Notes under the pieces: model-generated
Seen by the model: only the letters and a program-made list of their open reading frames with translations
What the model was told of the DNA's origin: nothing
Databases searched by the model: none
Part shown: in pieces, positions 24,801-39,200 of the stretch
Position numbering within the stretch: position 1 is the first letter of the stretch
Layout of the letters: the number at the start of each line of letters is the position of its first letter
Origin: Mactra quadrangularis
Taxonomy: Eukaryota > Mollusca > Bivalvia > Venerida > Mactridae
NCBI GenBank assembly: GCA_025267735.1
Contig: CM046307.1
Span: forward strand, 35,765,231 to 35,829,230
Direction of reading: 5' to 3'
DNA length: 64,000 nt
Made by a program: the position numbers and the translations under genes

Positions 24801-27087
24801 CGATACCCTGGAATACGATAAATCAAACACAAGAAATTAACATACCTTGGGTCATCGGTGATCTCTCATCTGGTCGGAAGTCTGTGTCATCTTTTTCTTT
24901 CTTCTACGCCTAGAAACAGAGAACAAACAAGGTTAGGATAATATAAAAACAGTAGAAAAAAATAATTAAAAAATGGTCATACTTCTCTGTACTAAGGGGT
25001 CCTCTTCAATCTGTCATCTTCTTCGTTCTTCGTTCTTGGTCTAGAATAGAAAAGCGCACAACATAAACAACACCGTAAAACAAACTCACATAAAGACATA
25101 ATCAATCATCACAATAGGTGGGGGTACAGGGGATACTGGTTCGAATCACGCCCAGGGCAGGCGGCTATAACCTTACAAGAAATGGGCGCAACAAATACAG
25201 TACAACTTCTCTTGAACAACACGCAAGTGGTAGTGACTAAAGTACTGGTTAAATAGAAAAGTGTCCAGGAAAGCGGAGTTAGGTGCACTGGTCACAGCCA
25301 AATAAGTTAAAACAACTGCGTCGACTTGCTCATAACCAGCAGAAAATCATACTCGATACCCTAGAATACGATAAATCAAACACAAGAAATTAACATACCT
25401 TGGGTCGTCGGTGATCTTTCATTTGGTCGGAAGTCTGTGTCATCTTCTTCGTTCTTCGTTCTTCTTTCTTCTTCTTGGTCTAGAATAGAAAAGTGCGTAA
25501 CATAAACAACACCGTAAAACAAACTCGCATTAAGACATAATCAATCATCACAGTGTAAACAAACAGTTCGGCCTTAGCAGATCTCACTTCCTGTCCCCCA
25601 CTTAACCAAACTAATCATTGTCATTAGCGCAGTTGGTTTTCCCATCAAGTTTCCACAAGAGGTGGGGTACAGGGGATACTGGTTCGAATCAAGCCCAGGG
25701 CAGGCGGTTATACCCTTACAAATACAAATACAGTACAACCTCTCTAGAACAACACCCAGTGGTAGTGACTAAAGTACTGGTAAAATAAGACAAGTGTCCA
25801 GGAAAGCTGAGTTGGGTGCACTGGTCACTGCAAAATAAGTTGCTCAACTTGCTCGAAACTGGTATAAACACAGCCGATACTTCATCCATCAGAAAATCAC
25901 ACTCGATACCCTGGAATACGATAAATCAAACACAAGAAATTAACATACCTTGGGTCATCGGTGATCTCTCATCTGGTCGGAAGTCTGTGTCATCTTTTTC
26001 TTTCTTCTACGCCTAGAAACAGAGAACAAACAAGGTTAGGATAATATAAAAACAGTAGAAAAAAATAATTAAAAAATGGTCATACTTCTCTGTACTAAGG
26101 GGTCCTCTTCAATCTGTCATCTTCTTCGTTCTTCGTTCTTGGTCTAGAATAGAAAAGCGCACAACATAAACAACACCGTAAAACAAACTCACATAAAGAC
26201 ATAATCAATCATCACAATAGGTGGGGGTACAGGGGATACTGGTTCGAATCACGCCCAGGGCAGGTGGCTATAACCTTACAAGAAATGGGCGCAACAAATA
26301 CAGTACAACTTCTCTTGAACAACACGCAAGTGGTAGTGACTAAAGTACTGGTTAAATAGAAAAGTGTCCAGGAAAGCGGAGTTAGGTGCACTGGTCACAG
26401 CCAAATAAGTTAAAACAACTGCGTCGACTTGCTCATAACCAGCAGAAAATCATACTCGATACCCTAGAATACGATAAATCAAACACAAGAAATTAACATA
26501 CCTTGGGTCATCGGTGATCTTTCATTTGGTCGGAAGTCTGTGTCATCTTCTTCGTTCTTCGTTCTTCTTCTTGGTCTAGAATAGAAAAGTGCGCAACATA
26601 AACAACACCGTAAAACAAACTCGCACTAAGACATAATCAATCATCACAATGGGTGGGGGTACAGGGGATACTGGTTCGAATCACGCCCAGGCCAGGCGGC
26701 TATAACCTTACAAGAAATTGGCGCAACAAATACAGTACAACTTCTCTTGAACAACACGCAAGTGGTAGTGACTAAAGTACTGGTTAAATAGAAAAGTGTC
26801 CAGGAAAGCGGAGTTAGGTGCACTGGTCACAGCCAAATAAGTTAAAACAACTGCGTCGACTTGCTCATAACCAGCAGAAAATCATACTCGATACCCTAGA
26901 ATACGATAAATCAAACACAAGAAATTAACATACCTTGGGTCGTCGGTGATCTTTCATTTGGTCGGAAGTCTGTGTCATCTTCTTCGTTCTTCGTTCTTCG
27001 TTCTTCTTCTTGGTCTAGAATAGAAAAGTGCGTGACATAAACAACACCGTAAAACAAACTCGCATTAAGACATAATCAATCATCACA
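21812..27087 (+). repeat. Rearranged HOR block 2: alternating 1103-bp and 1535-bp units
   Basis: The order is A, B/C hybrid, A, B, C, then again A, B/C hybrid, A, B, C. The hybrids (22479-22914 and 25117-25552) begin as B (CCCAGGGCAGGCGG) and end as C (GGGTCGTCGG, CGCATTAAGAC), so one monomer of 432 bp is missing. Both copies share a private CAGGTGGC variant (T at 23627 and 26265), exactly 2638 bp apart. One deletion event was therefore copied as part of a two-HOR block. Confidence 0.92.
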
Positions 27088-30000
27088 GTGTAAACAAACA
27101 GTTCGGCCTTAGCAGATCTCACTTCCTGTCCCCCACTTAACCAAACTAATCATTGTCATTAGCGCAGTTGGTTTTCCCATCAAGTTTCCACAAGAGGTGG
27201 GGTACAGGGGATACTGGTTCGAATCAAGCCCAGGGCAGGCGGTTATACCCTTACAAATACAAATACAGTACAACCTCTCTAGAACAACACCCAGTGGTAG
27301 TGACTAAAGTACTGGTAAAATAAGACAAGTGTCCAGGAAAGCTGAGTTGGGTGCACTGGTCACTGCAAAATAAGTTGCTCAACTTGCTCGAAACTGGTAT
27401 AAACACAGCCGATACTTCATCCATCAGAAAATCACACTCGATACCCTGGAATACGATAAATCAAACACAAGAAATTAACATACCTTGGGTCATCGGTGAT
27501 CTCTCATCTGGTCGGAAGTCTGTGTCATCTTTTTCTTTCTTCTACGCCTAGAAACAGAGAACAAACAAGGTTAGGATAATATAAAAACAGTAGAAAAAAA
27601 TAATTAAAAAATGGTCATACTTCTCTGTACTAAGGGGTCCTCTTCAATCTGTCATCTTCTTCGTTCTTCGTTCTTGGTCTAGAATAGAAAAGCGCACAAC
27701 ATAAACAACACCGTAAAACAAACTCACATAAAGACATAATCAATCATCACAATAGGTGGGGGTACAGGGGATACTGGTTCGAATCACGCCCAGGGCAGGC
27801 GGCTATAACCTTACAAGAAATGGGCGCAACAAATACAGTACAACTTCTCTTGAACAACACGCAAGTGGTAGTGACTAAAGTACTGGTTAAATAGAAAAGT
27901 GTCCAGGAAAGCGGAGTTAGGTGCACTGGTCACAGCCAAATAAGTTAAAACAACTGCGTCGACTTGCTCATAACCAGCAGAAAATCATACTCGATACCCT
28001 AGAATACGATAAATCAAACACAAGAAATTAACATACCTTGGGTCATCGGTGATCTTTCATTTGGTCGGAAGTCTGTGTCATCTTCTTCGTTCTTCGTTCT
28101 TCTTCTTGGTCTAGAATAGAAAAGTGCGCAACATAAACAACACCGTAAAACAAACTCGCACTAAGACATAATCAATCATCACAATGGGTGGGGGTACAGG
28201 GGATACTGGTTCGAATCACGCCCAGGCCAGGCGGCTATAACCTTACAAGAAATTGGCGCAACAAATACAGTACAACTTCTCTTGAACAACACGCAAGTGG
28301 TAGTGACTAAAGTACTGGTTAAATAGAAAAGTGTCCAGGAAAGCGGAGTTAGGTGCACTGGTCACAGCCAAATAAGTTAAAACAACTGCGTCGACTTGCT
28401 CATAACCAGCAGAAAATCATACTCGATACCCTAGAATACGATAAATCAAACACAAGAAATTAACATACCTTGGGTCGTCGGTGATCTTTCATTTGGTCGG
28501 AAGTCTGTGTCATCTTCTTCGTTCTTCGTTCTTCGTTCTTCTTCTTGGTCTAGAATAGAAAAGTGCGTGACATAAACAACACCGTAAAACAAACTCGCAT
28601 TAAGACATAATCAATCATCACAGTGTAAACAAACAGTTCGGCCTTAGCAGATCTCACTTCCTGTCCCCCACTTAACCAAACTAATCATTGTCATTAGCGC
28701 AGTTGGTTTTCCCATCAAGTTTCCACAAGAGGTGGGGTACAGGGGATACTGGTTCGAATCAAGCCCAGGGCAGGCGGTTATACCCTTACAAATACAAATA
28801 CAGTACAACCTCTCTAGAACAACACCCAGTGGTAGTGACTAAAGTACTGGTAAAATAAGACAAGTGTCCAGGAAAGCTGAGTTGGGTGCACTGGTCACTG
28901 CAAAATAAGTTGCTCAACTTGCTCGAAACTGGTATAAACACAGCCGATATTTCATCCATCAGAAAATCACACTCGATACCCTGGAATACGATAAATCAAA
29001 CACAAGAAATTAACATACCTTGGGTCATCGGTGATCTCTCATCTGGTCGGAAGTCTGTGTCATCTTTTTCTTTCTTCTACGCCTAGAAACAGAGAACAAA
29101 CAAGGTTAGGATAATATAAAAACAGTAGAAAAAAATAATTAAAAAATGGTCATACTTCTCTGTACTAAGGGGTCCTCTTCAATCTGTCATCTTCTTCGTT
29201 CTTCGTTCTTGGTCTAGAATAGAAAAGCGCACAACATAAACAACACCGTAAAACAAACTCACATAAAGACATAATCAATCATCACAATAGGTGGGGGTAC
29301 AGGGGATACTGGTTCGAATCACGCCCAGGGCAGGCGGCTATAACCTTACAAGAAATGGGCGCAACAAATACAGTACAACTTCTCTTGAACAACACGCAAG
29401 TGGTAGTGACTAAAGTACTGGTTAAATAGAAAAGTGTCCAGGAAAGCGGAGTTAGGTGCACTGGTCACAGCCAAATAAGTTAAAACAACTGCGTCGACTT
29501 GCTCATAACCAGCAGAAAATCATACTCGATACCCTAGAATACGATAAATCAAACACAAGAAATTAACATACCTTGGGTCATCGGTGATCTTTCATTTGGT
29601 CGGAAGTCTGTGTCATCTTCTTCGTTCTTCGTTCTTCTTCTTGGTCTAGAATAGAAAAGTGCGCAACATAAACAACACCGTAAAACAAACTCGCACTAAG
29701 ACATAATCAATCATCACAATGGGTGGGGGTACAGGGGATACTGGTTCGAATCACGCCCAGGCCAGGCGGCTATAACCTTACAAGAAATTGGCGCAACAAA
29801 TACAGTACAACTTCTCTTGAACAACACGCAAGTGGTAGTGACTAAAGTACTGGTTAAATAGAAAAGTGTCCAGGAAAGCGGAGTTAGGTGCACTGGTCAC
29901 AGCCAAATAAGTTAAAACAACTGCGTCGACTTGCTCATAACCAGCAGAAAATCATACTCGATACCCTAGAATACGATAAATCAAACACAAGAAATTAACA

Positions 30001-33000
30001 TACCTTGGGTCGTCGGTGATCTTTCATTTGGTCGGAAGTCTGTGTCATCTTCTTCGTTCTTCGTTCTTCGTTCTTCTTCTTGGTCTAGAATAGAAAAGTG
30101 CGTGACATAAACAACACCGTAAAACAAACTCGCATTAAGACATAATCAATCATCACAGTGTAAACAAACAGTTCGGCCTTAGCAGATCTCACTTCCTGTC
30201 CCCCACTTAACCAAACTAATCATTGTCATTAGCGCAGTTGGTTTTCCCATCAAGTTTCCACAAGAGGTGGGGTACAGGGGATACTGGTTCGAATCAAGCC
30301 CAGGGCAGGCGGTTATACCCTTACAAATACAAATACAGTACAACCTCTCTAGAACAACACCCAGTGGTAGTGACTAAAGTACTGGTAAAATAAGACAAGT
30401 GTCCAGGAAAGCTGAGTTGGGTGCACTGGTCACTGCAAAATAAGTTGCTCAACTTGCTCGAAACTGGTATAAACACAGCCGATACTTCATCCATCAGAAA
30501 ATCACACTCGATACCCTGGAATACGATAAATCAAACACAAGAAATTAACATACCTTGGGTCATCGGTGATCTCTCATCTGGTCGGAAGTCTGTGTCATCT
30601 TTTTCTTTCTTCTACGCCTAGAAACAGAGAACAAACAAGGTTAGGATAATATAAAAACAGTAGAAAAAAATAATTAAAAAATGGTCATACTTCTCTGTAC
30701 TAAGGGGTCCTCTTCAATCTGTCATCTTCTTCGTTCTTCGTTCTTGGTCTAGAATAGAAAAGCGCACAACATAAACAACACCGTAAAACAAACTCACATA
30801 AAGACATAATCAATCATCACAATAGGTGGGGGTACAGGGGATACTGGTTCGAATCACGCCCAGGGCAGGCGGCTATAACCTTACAAGAAATGGGCGCAAC
30901 AAATACAGTACAACTTCTCTTGAACAACACGCAAGTGGTAGTGACTAAAGTACTGGTTAAATAGAAAAGTGTCCAGGAAAGCGGAGTTAGGTGCACTGGT
31001 CACAGCCAAATAAGTTAAAACAACTGCGTCGACTTGCTCATAACCAGCAGAAAATCATACTCGATACCCTAGAATACGATAAATCAAACACAAGAAATTA
31101 ACATACCTTGGGTCATCGGTGATCTTTCATTTGGTCGGAAGTCTGTGTCATCTTCTTCGTTCTTCGTTCTTCTTCTTGGTCTAGAATAGAAAAGTGCGCA
31201 ACATAAACAACACCGTAAAACAAACTCGCACTAAGACATAATCAATCATCACAATGGGTGGGGGTACAGGGGATACTGGTTCGAATCACGCCCAGGCCAG
31301 GCGGCTATAACCTTACAAGAAATTGGCGCAACAAATACAGTACAACTTCTCTTGAACAACACGCAAGTGGTAGTGACTAAAGTACTGGTTAAATAGAAAA
31401 GTGTCCAGGAAAGCGGAGTTAGGTGCACTGGTCACAGCCAAATAAGTTAAAACAACTGCGTCGACTTGCTCATAACCAGCAGAAAATCATACTCGATACC
31501 CTAGAATACGATAAATCAAACACAAGAAATTAACATACCTTGGGTCGTCGGTGATCTTTCATTTGGGCGGAAGTCTGTGTCATCTTCTTCGTTCTTCGTT
31601 CTTCGTTCTTCTTCTTGGTCTAGAATAGAAAAGTGCGTGACATAAACAACACCGTAAAACAAACTCGCATTAAGACATAATCAATCATCACAGTGTAAAC
31701 AAACAGTTCGGCCTTAGCAGATCTCACTTCCTGTCCCCCACTTAACCAAACTAATCATTGTCATTAGCGCAGTTGGTTTTCCCATCAAGTTTCCACAAGA
31801 GGTGGGGTACAGGGGATACTGGTTCGAATCAAGCCCAGGGCAGGCGGTTATACCCTTACAAATACAAATACAGTACAACCTCTCTAGAACAACACCCAGT
31901 GGTAGTGACTAAAGTACTGGTAAAATAAGACAAGTGTCCAGGAAAGCTGAGTTGGGTGCACTGGTCACTGCAAAATAAGTTGCTCAACTTGCTCGAAACT
32001 GGTATAAACACAGCCGATACTTCATCCATCAGAAAATCACACTCGATACCCTGGAATACGATAAATCAAACACAAGAAATTAACATACCTTGGGTCATCG
32101 GTGATCTCTCATCTGGTCGGAAGTCTGTGTCATCTTTTTCTTTCTTCTACGCCTAGAAACAGAGAACAAACAAGGTTAGGATAATATAAAAACAGTAGAA
32201 AAAAATAATTAAAAAATGGTCATACTTCTCTGTACTAAGGGGTCCTCTTCAATCTGTCATCTTCTTCGTTCTTCGTTCTTGGTCTAGAATAGAAAAGCGC
32301 ACAACATAAACAACACCGTAAAACAAACTCACATAAAGACATAATCAATCATCACAATAGGTGGGGGTACAGGGGATACTGGTTCGAATCACGCCCAGGG
32401 CAGGCGGCTATAACCTTACAAGAAATGGGCGCAACAAATACAGTACAACTTCTCTTGAACAACACGCAAGTGGTAGTGACTAAAGTACTGGTTAAATAGA
32501 AAAGTGTCCAGGAAAGCGGAGTTAGGTGCACTGGTCACAGCCAAATAAGTTAAAACAACTGCGTCGACTTGCTCATAACCAGCAGAAAATCATACTCGAT
32601 ACCCTAGAATACGATAAATCAAACACAAGAAATTAACATACCTTGGGTCATCGGTGATCTTTCATTTGGTCGGAAGTCTGTGTCATCTTCTTCGTTCTTC
32701 GTTCTTCTTCTTGGTCTAGAATAGAAAAGTGCGCAACATAAACAACACCGTAAAACAAACTCGCACTAAGACATAATCAATCATCACAATGGGTGGGGGT
32801 ACAGGGGATACTGGTTCGAATCACGCCCAGGCCAGGCGGCTATAACCTTACAAGAAATTGGCGCAACAAATACAGTACAACTTCTCTTGAACAACACGCA
32901 AGTGGTAGTGACTAAAGTACTGGTTAAATAGAAAAGTGTCCAGGAAAGCGGAGTTAGGTGCACTGGTCACAGCCAAATAAGTTAAAACAACTGCGTCGAC

Positions 33001-33227
33001 TTGCTCATAACCAGCAGAAAATCATACTCGATACCCTAGAATACGATAAATCAAACACAAGAAATTAACATACCTTGGGTCGTCGGTGATCTTTCATTTG
33101 GTCGGAAGTCTGTGTCATCTTCTTCGTTCTTCGTTCTTCGTTCTTCTTCTTGGTCTAGAATAGAAAAGTGCGTGACATAAACAACACCGTAAAACAAACT
33201 CGCATTAAGACATAATCAATCATCACA
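27088..33227 (+). repeat. HOR block 3: four regular 1535-bp units
   Basis: Four full A-B-C units; the C modules carry GTGCGTGAC as in most of block 1. Private changes include ATTTCATCC near 28949 in A and GGGCGG for GGTCGG near 31566 in C. The latter changes CGA to CGC, a silent Arg change in the minus-strand exon-like frame; with one event this proves nothing. No gene is seen here. Confidence 0.92.
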
Positions 33228-36200
33228 GTGTAAACAAACAGTTCGGCCTTAGCAGATCTCACTTCCTGTCCCCCACTTAACCAAACTAATCATTGTCATT
33301 AGCGCAGTTGGTTTTCCCATCAAGTTTCCACAAGAGGTGGGGTACAGGGGATACTGGTTCGAATCAAGCCCAGGGCAGGCGGTTATACCCTTACAAATAC
33401 AAATACAGTACAACCTCTCTAGAACAACACCCAGTGGTAGTGACTAAAGTACTGGTAAAATAAGACAAGTGTCCAGGAAAGCTGAGTTGGGTGCACTGGT
33501 CACTGCAAAATAAGTTGCTCAACTTGCTCGAAACTGGTATAAACACAGCCGATACTTCATCCATCAGAAAATCACACTCGATACCCTGGAATACGATAAA
33601 TCAAACACAAGAAATTAACATACCTTGGGTCATCGGTGATCTCTCATCTGGTCGGAAGTCTGTGTCATCTTTTTCTTTCTTCTACGCCTAGAAACAGAGA
33701 ACAAACAAGGTTAGGATAATATAAAAACAGTAGAAAAAAATAATTAAAAAATGGTCATACTTCTCTGTACTAAGGGGTCCTCTTCAATCTGTCATCTTCT
33801 TCGTTCTTCGTTCTTGGTCTAGAATAGAAAAGCGCACAACATAAACAACACCGTAAAACAAACTCACATAAAGACATAATCAATCATCACAATAGGTGGG
33901 GGTACAGGGGATACTGGTTCGAATCACGCCCAGGGCAGGCGGCTATAACCTTACAAGAAATGGGCGCAACAAATACAGTACAACTTCTCTTGAACAACAC
34001 GCAAGTGGTAGTGACTAAAGTACTGGTTAAATAGAAAAGTGTCCAGGAAAGCGGAGTTAGGTGCACTGGTCACAGCCAAATAAGTTAAAACAACTGCATC
34101 GACTTGCTCATAACCAGCAGACAATCATACTCGATACCCTAGAATACGATAAATCAAACACAAGAAATTAACATACCTTGGGTCATCGGTGATCTTTCAT
34201 TTGGTCGGAAGTCTGTGTCATCTTCTTCGTTCTTCGTTCTTCTTCTTGGTCTAGAATAGAAAAGTGCGCAACATAAACAACACCGTAAAACAAACTCGCA
34301 CTAAGACATAATCAATCATCACAATGGGTGGGGGTACAGGGGATACTGGTTCGAATCACGCCCAGGCCAGGCGGCTATAACCTTTCAAGAAATTGGCGCA
34401 ACAAATACAGTACAACTTCTCTTGAACAACACGCAAGTGGTAGTGACTAAAGTACTGGTTAAATAGAAAAGTGTCCAGGAAAGCGGAGTTAGGTGCACTG
34501 GTCACAGCCAAATAAGTTAAAACAACTGCGTCGACTTGCTCATAACCAGCAGAAAATCATACTCGATACCCTAGAATACGATAAATCAAACACAAGAAAT
34601 TAACATACCTTGGGTCGTCGGTGATCTTTCATTTGGTCGGAAGTCTGTGTCATCTTCTTCGTTCTTCGTTCTTCTTCTTGGTCTAGAATAGAAAAGTGCG
34701 TAACATAAACAACACCGTAAAACAAACTCGCATTAAGACATAATCAATCATCACAGTGTAAACAAACAGTTCGGCCTTAGCAGATCTCACTTCCTGTCCC
34801 CCACTTAACCAAACTAATCATTGTCATTAGCGCAGTTGGTTTTCCCATCAAGTTTCCACAAGAGGTGGGGTACAGGGGATACTGGTTCGAATCAAGCCCA
34901 GGGCAGGCGGTTATACCCTTACAAATACAAATACAGTACAACCTCTCTAGAACAACACCCAGTGGTAGTGACTAAAGTACTGGTAAAATAAGACAAGTGT
35001 CCAGGAAAGCTGAGTTGGGTGCACTGGTCACTGCAAAATAAGTTGCTCAACTTGCTCGAAACTGGTATAAACACAGCCGATACTTCATCCATCAGAAAAT
35101 CACACTCGATACCCTGGAATACGATAAATCAAACACAAGAAATTAACATACCTTGGGTCATCGGTGATCTCTCATCTGGTCGGAAGTCTGTGTCATCTTT
35201 TTCTTTCTTCTACGCCTAGAAACAGAGAACAAACAAGGTTAGGATAATATAAAAACAGTAGAAAAAAATAATTAAAAAATGGTCATACTTCTCTGTACTA
35301 AGGGGTCCTCTTCAATCTGTCATCTTCTTTGTTCTTCGTTCTTGGTCTAGAATAGAAAAGCGCACAACATAAACAACACCGTAAAACAAACTCACATAAA
35401 GACATAATCAATCATCACAATAGGTGGGGGTACAGGGGATACTAGTTCGAATCACGCCCAGGGCAGGCGGCTATAACCTTACAAGAAATGGGCGCAACAA
35501 ATACAGTACAACTTCTCTTGAACAACACGCAAGTGGTAGTGACTAAAGTACTGGTTAAATAGAAAAGTGTCCAGGAAAGCGGAGTTAGGTGCACTGGTCA
35601 CAGCCAAATAAGTTAAAACAACTGCGTCGACTTGCTCATAACCAGCAGAAAATCATACTCGATACCCTAGAATACGATAAATCAAACACAAGAAATTAAC
35701 ATACCTTGGGTCATCGGTGATCTTTCATTTGGTCGGAAGTCTGTGTCATCTTCTTCGTTCTTCGTTCTTCTTCTTGGTCTAGAATAGAAAAGTGCGCAAC
35801 ATAAACAACACCGTAAAACAAACTCGCACTAAGACATAATCAATCATCACAATGGGTGGGGGTACAGGGGATACTGGTTCGAATCACGCCCAGGCCAGGC
35901 GGCTATAACCTTACAAGAAATTGGCGCAACAAATACAGTACAACTTCTCTTGAACAACACGCAAGTGGTAGTGACTAAAGTACTGGTTAAATAGAAAAGT
36001 GTCCAGGAAAGCGGAGTTAGGTGCACTGGTCACAGCCAAATAAGTTAAAACAACTGCGTCGACTTGCTCATAACCAGCAGAAAATCATACTCGATACCCT
36101 AGAATACGATAAATCAAACACAAGAAATTAACATACCTTGGGTCGTCGGTGATCTTTCATTTGGTCGGAAGTCTGTGTCATCTTCTTCGTTCTTCGTTCT

Positions 36201-39200
36201 TCGTTCTTCTTCTTGGTCTAGAATAGAAAAGTGCGTAACATAAACAACACCGTAAAACAAACTCGCATTAAGACATAATCAATCATCACAGTGTAAACAA
36301 ACAGTTCGGCCTTAGCAGATCTCACTTCCTGTCCCCCACTTAACCAAACTAATCATTGTCATTAGCGCAGTTGGTTTTCCCATCAAGTTTCCACAAGAGG
36401 TGGGGTACAGGGGATACTGGTTCGAATCAAGCCCAGGGCAGGCGGTTATACCCTTACAAATACAAATACAGTACAACCTCTCTAGAACAACACCCAGTGG
36501 TAGTGACTAAAGTACTGGTAAAATAAGACAAGTGTCCAGGAAAGCTGAGTTGGGTGCACTGGTCACTGCAAAATAAGTTGCTCAACTTGCTCGAAACTGG
36601 TATAAACACAGCCGATACTTCATCCATCAGAAAATCACACTCGATACCCTGGAATACGATAAATCAAACACAAGAAATTAACATACCTTGGGTCATCGGT
36701 GATCTCTCATCTGGTCGGAAGTCTGTGTCATCTTTTTCTTTCTTCTACGCCTAGAAACAGAGAACAAACAAGGTTAGGATAATATAAAAACAGTAGAAAA
36801 AAATAATTAAAAAATGGTCATACTTCTCTGTACTAAGGGGTCCTCTTCAATCTGTCATCTTCTTCGTTCTTCGTTCTTGGTCTAGAATAGAAAAGCGCAC
36901 AACATAAACAACACCGTAAAACAAACTCACATAAAGACATAATCAATCATCACAATAGGTGGGGGTACAGGGGATACTGGTTCGAATCACGCCCAGGGCA
37001 GGCGGCTATAACCTTACAAGAAATGGGCGCAACAAATACAGTACAACTTCTCTTGAACAACACGCAAGTGGTAGTGACTAAAGTACTGGTTAAATAGAAA
37101 AGTGTCCAGGAAAGCGGAGTTAGGTGCACTGGTCACAGCCAAATAAGTTAAAACAACTGCGTCGACTTGCTCATAACCAGCAGAAAATCATACTCGATAC
37201 CCTAGAATACGATAAATCAAACACAAGAAATTAACATACCTTGGGTCATCGGTGATCTTTCATTTGGTCGGAAGTCTGTGTCATCTTCTTCGTTCTTCGT
37301 TCTTCTTCTTGGTCTAGAATAGAAAAGTGCGCAACATAAACAACACCGTAAAACAAACTCGCACTAAGACATAATCAATCATCACAATGGGTGTGGGTAC
37401 AGGGGATACTGGTTCGAATCACGCCCAGGCCAGGCAGCTATAACCTTACAAGAAATTGGCGCAACAAATACAGTACAACTTCTCTTGAACAACACGCAAG
37501 TGGTAGTGACTAAAGTACTGGTTAAATAGAAAAGTGTCCAGGAAAGCGGAGTTAGGTGCACTGGTCACAGCCAAATAAGTTAAAACAACTGCGTCGACTT
37601 GCTCATAACCAGCAGAAAATCATACTCGATACCCTAGAATACGATAAATCAAACACAAGAAATTAACATACCTTGGGTCGTCGGTGATCTTTCATTTGGT
37701 CGGAAGTCTGTGTCATCTTCTTCGTTCTTCGTTCTTCTTCTTGGTCTAGAATAGAAAAGTGCGTAACATAAACAACACCGTAAAACAAACTCGCATTAAG
37801 ACATAATCAATCATCACAGTGTAAACAAACAGTTCGGCCTTAGCAGATCTCACTTCCTGTCCCCCACTTAACCAAACTAATCATTGTCATTAGCGCAGTT
37901 GGTTTTCCCATCAAGTTTCCACAAGAGGTGGGGTACAGGGGATACTGGTTCGAATCAAGCCCAGGGCAGGCGGTTATACCCTTACAAATACAAATACAGT
38001 ACAACCTCTCTAGAACAACACCCAGTGGTAGTGACTAAAGTACTGGTAAAATAAGACAAGTGTCCAGGAAAGCTGAGTTGGGTGCACTGGTCACTGCAAA
38101 ATAAGTTGCTCAACTTGCTCGAAACTGGTATAAACACAGCCGATACTTCATCCATCAGAAAATCACACTCGATACCCTGGAATACGATAAATCAAACACA
38201 AGAAATTAACATACCTTGGGTCATCGGTGATCTCTCATCTGGTCGGAAGTCTGTGTCATCTTTTTCTTTCTTCTACGCCTAGAAACAGAGAACAAACAAG
38301 GTTAGGATAATATAAAAACAGTAGAAAAAAATAATTAAAAAATGGTCATACTTCTCTGTACTAAGGGGTCCTCTTCAATCTGTCATCTTCTTCGTTCTTC
38401 GTTCTTGGTCTAGAATAGAAAAGCGCACAACATAAACAACACCGTAAAACAAACTCACATAAAGACATAATCAATCATCACAATAGGTGGGGGTACAGGG
38501 GATACTAGTTCGAATCACGCCCAGGGCAGGCGGCTATAACCTTACAAGAAATGGGCGCAACAAATACAGTACAACTTCTCTTGAACAACACGCAAGTGGT
38601 AGTGACTAAAGTACTGGTTAAATAGAAAAGTGTCCAGGAAAGCGGAGTTAGGTGCACTGGTCACAGCCAAATAAGTTAAAACAACTGCGTCGACTTGCTC
38701 ATAACCAGCAGAAAATCATACTCGATACCCTAGAATACGATAAATCAAACACAAGAAATTAACATACCTTGGGTCATCGGTGATCTTTCATTTGGTCGGA
38801 AGTCTGTGTCATCTTCTTCGTTCTTCGTTCTTCTTCTTGGTCTAGAATAGAAAAGTGCGCAACATAAACAACACCGTAAAACAAACTCGCACTAAGACAT
38901 AATCAATCATCACAATGGGTGGGGGTACAGGGGATACTGGTTCGAATCACGCCCAGGCCAGGCGGCTATAACCTTACAAGAAATTGGCGCAACAAATACA
39001 GTACAACTTCTCTTGAACAACACGCAAGTGGTAGTGACTAAAGTACTGGTTAAATAGAAAAGTGTCCAGGAAAGCGGAGTTAGGTGCACTGGTCACAGCC
39101 AAATAAGTTAAAACAACTGCGTCGACTTGCTCATAACCAGCAGAAAATCATACTCGATACCCTAGAATACGATAAATCAAACACAAGAAATTAACATACC

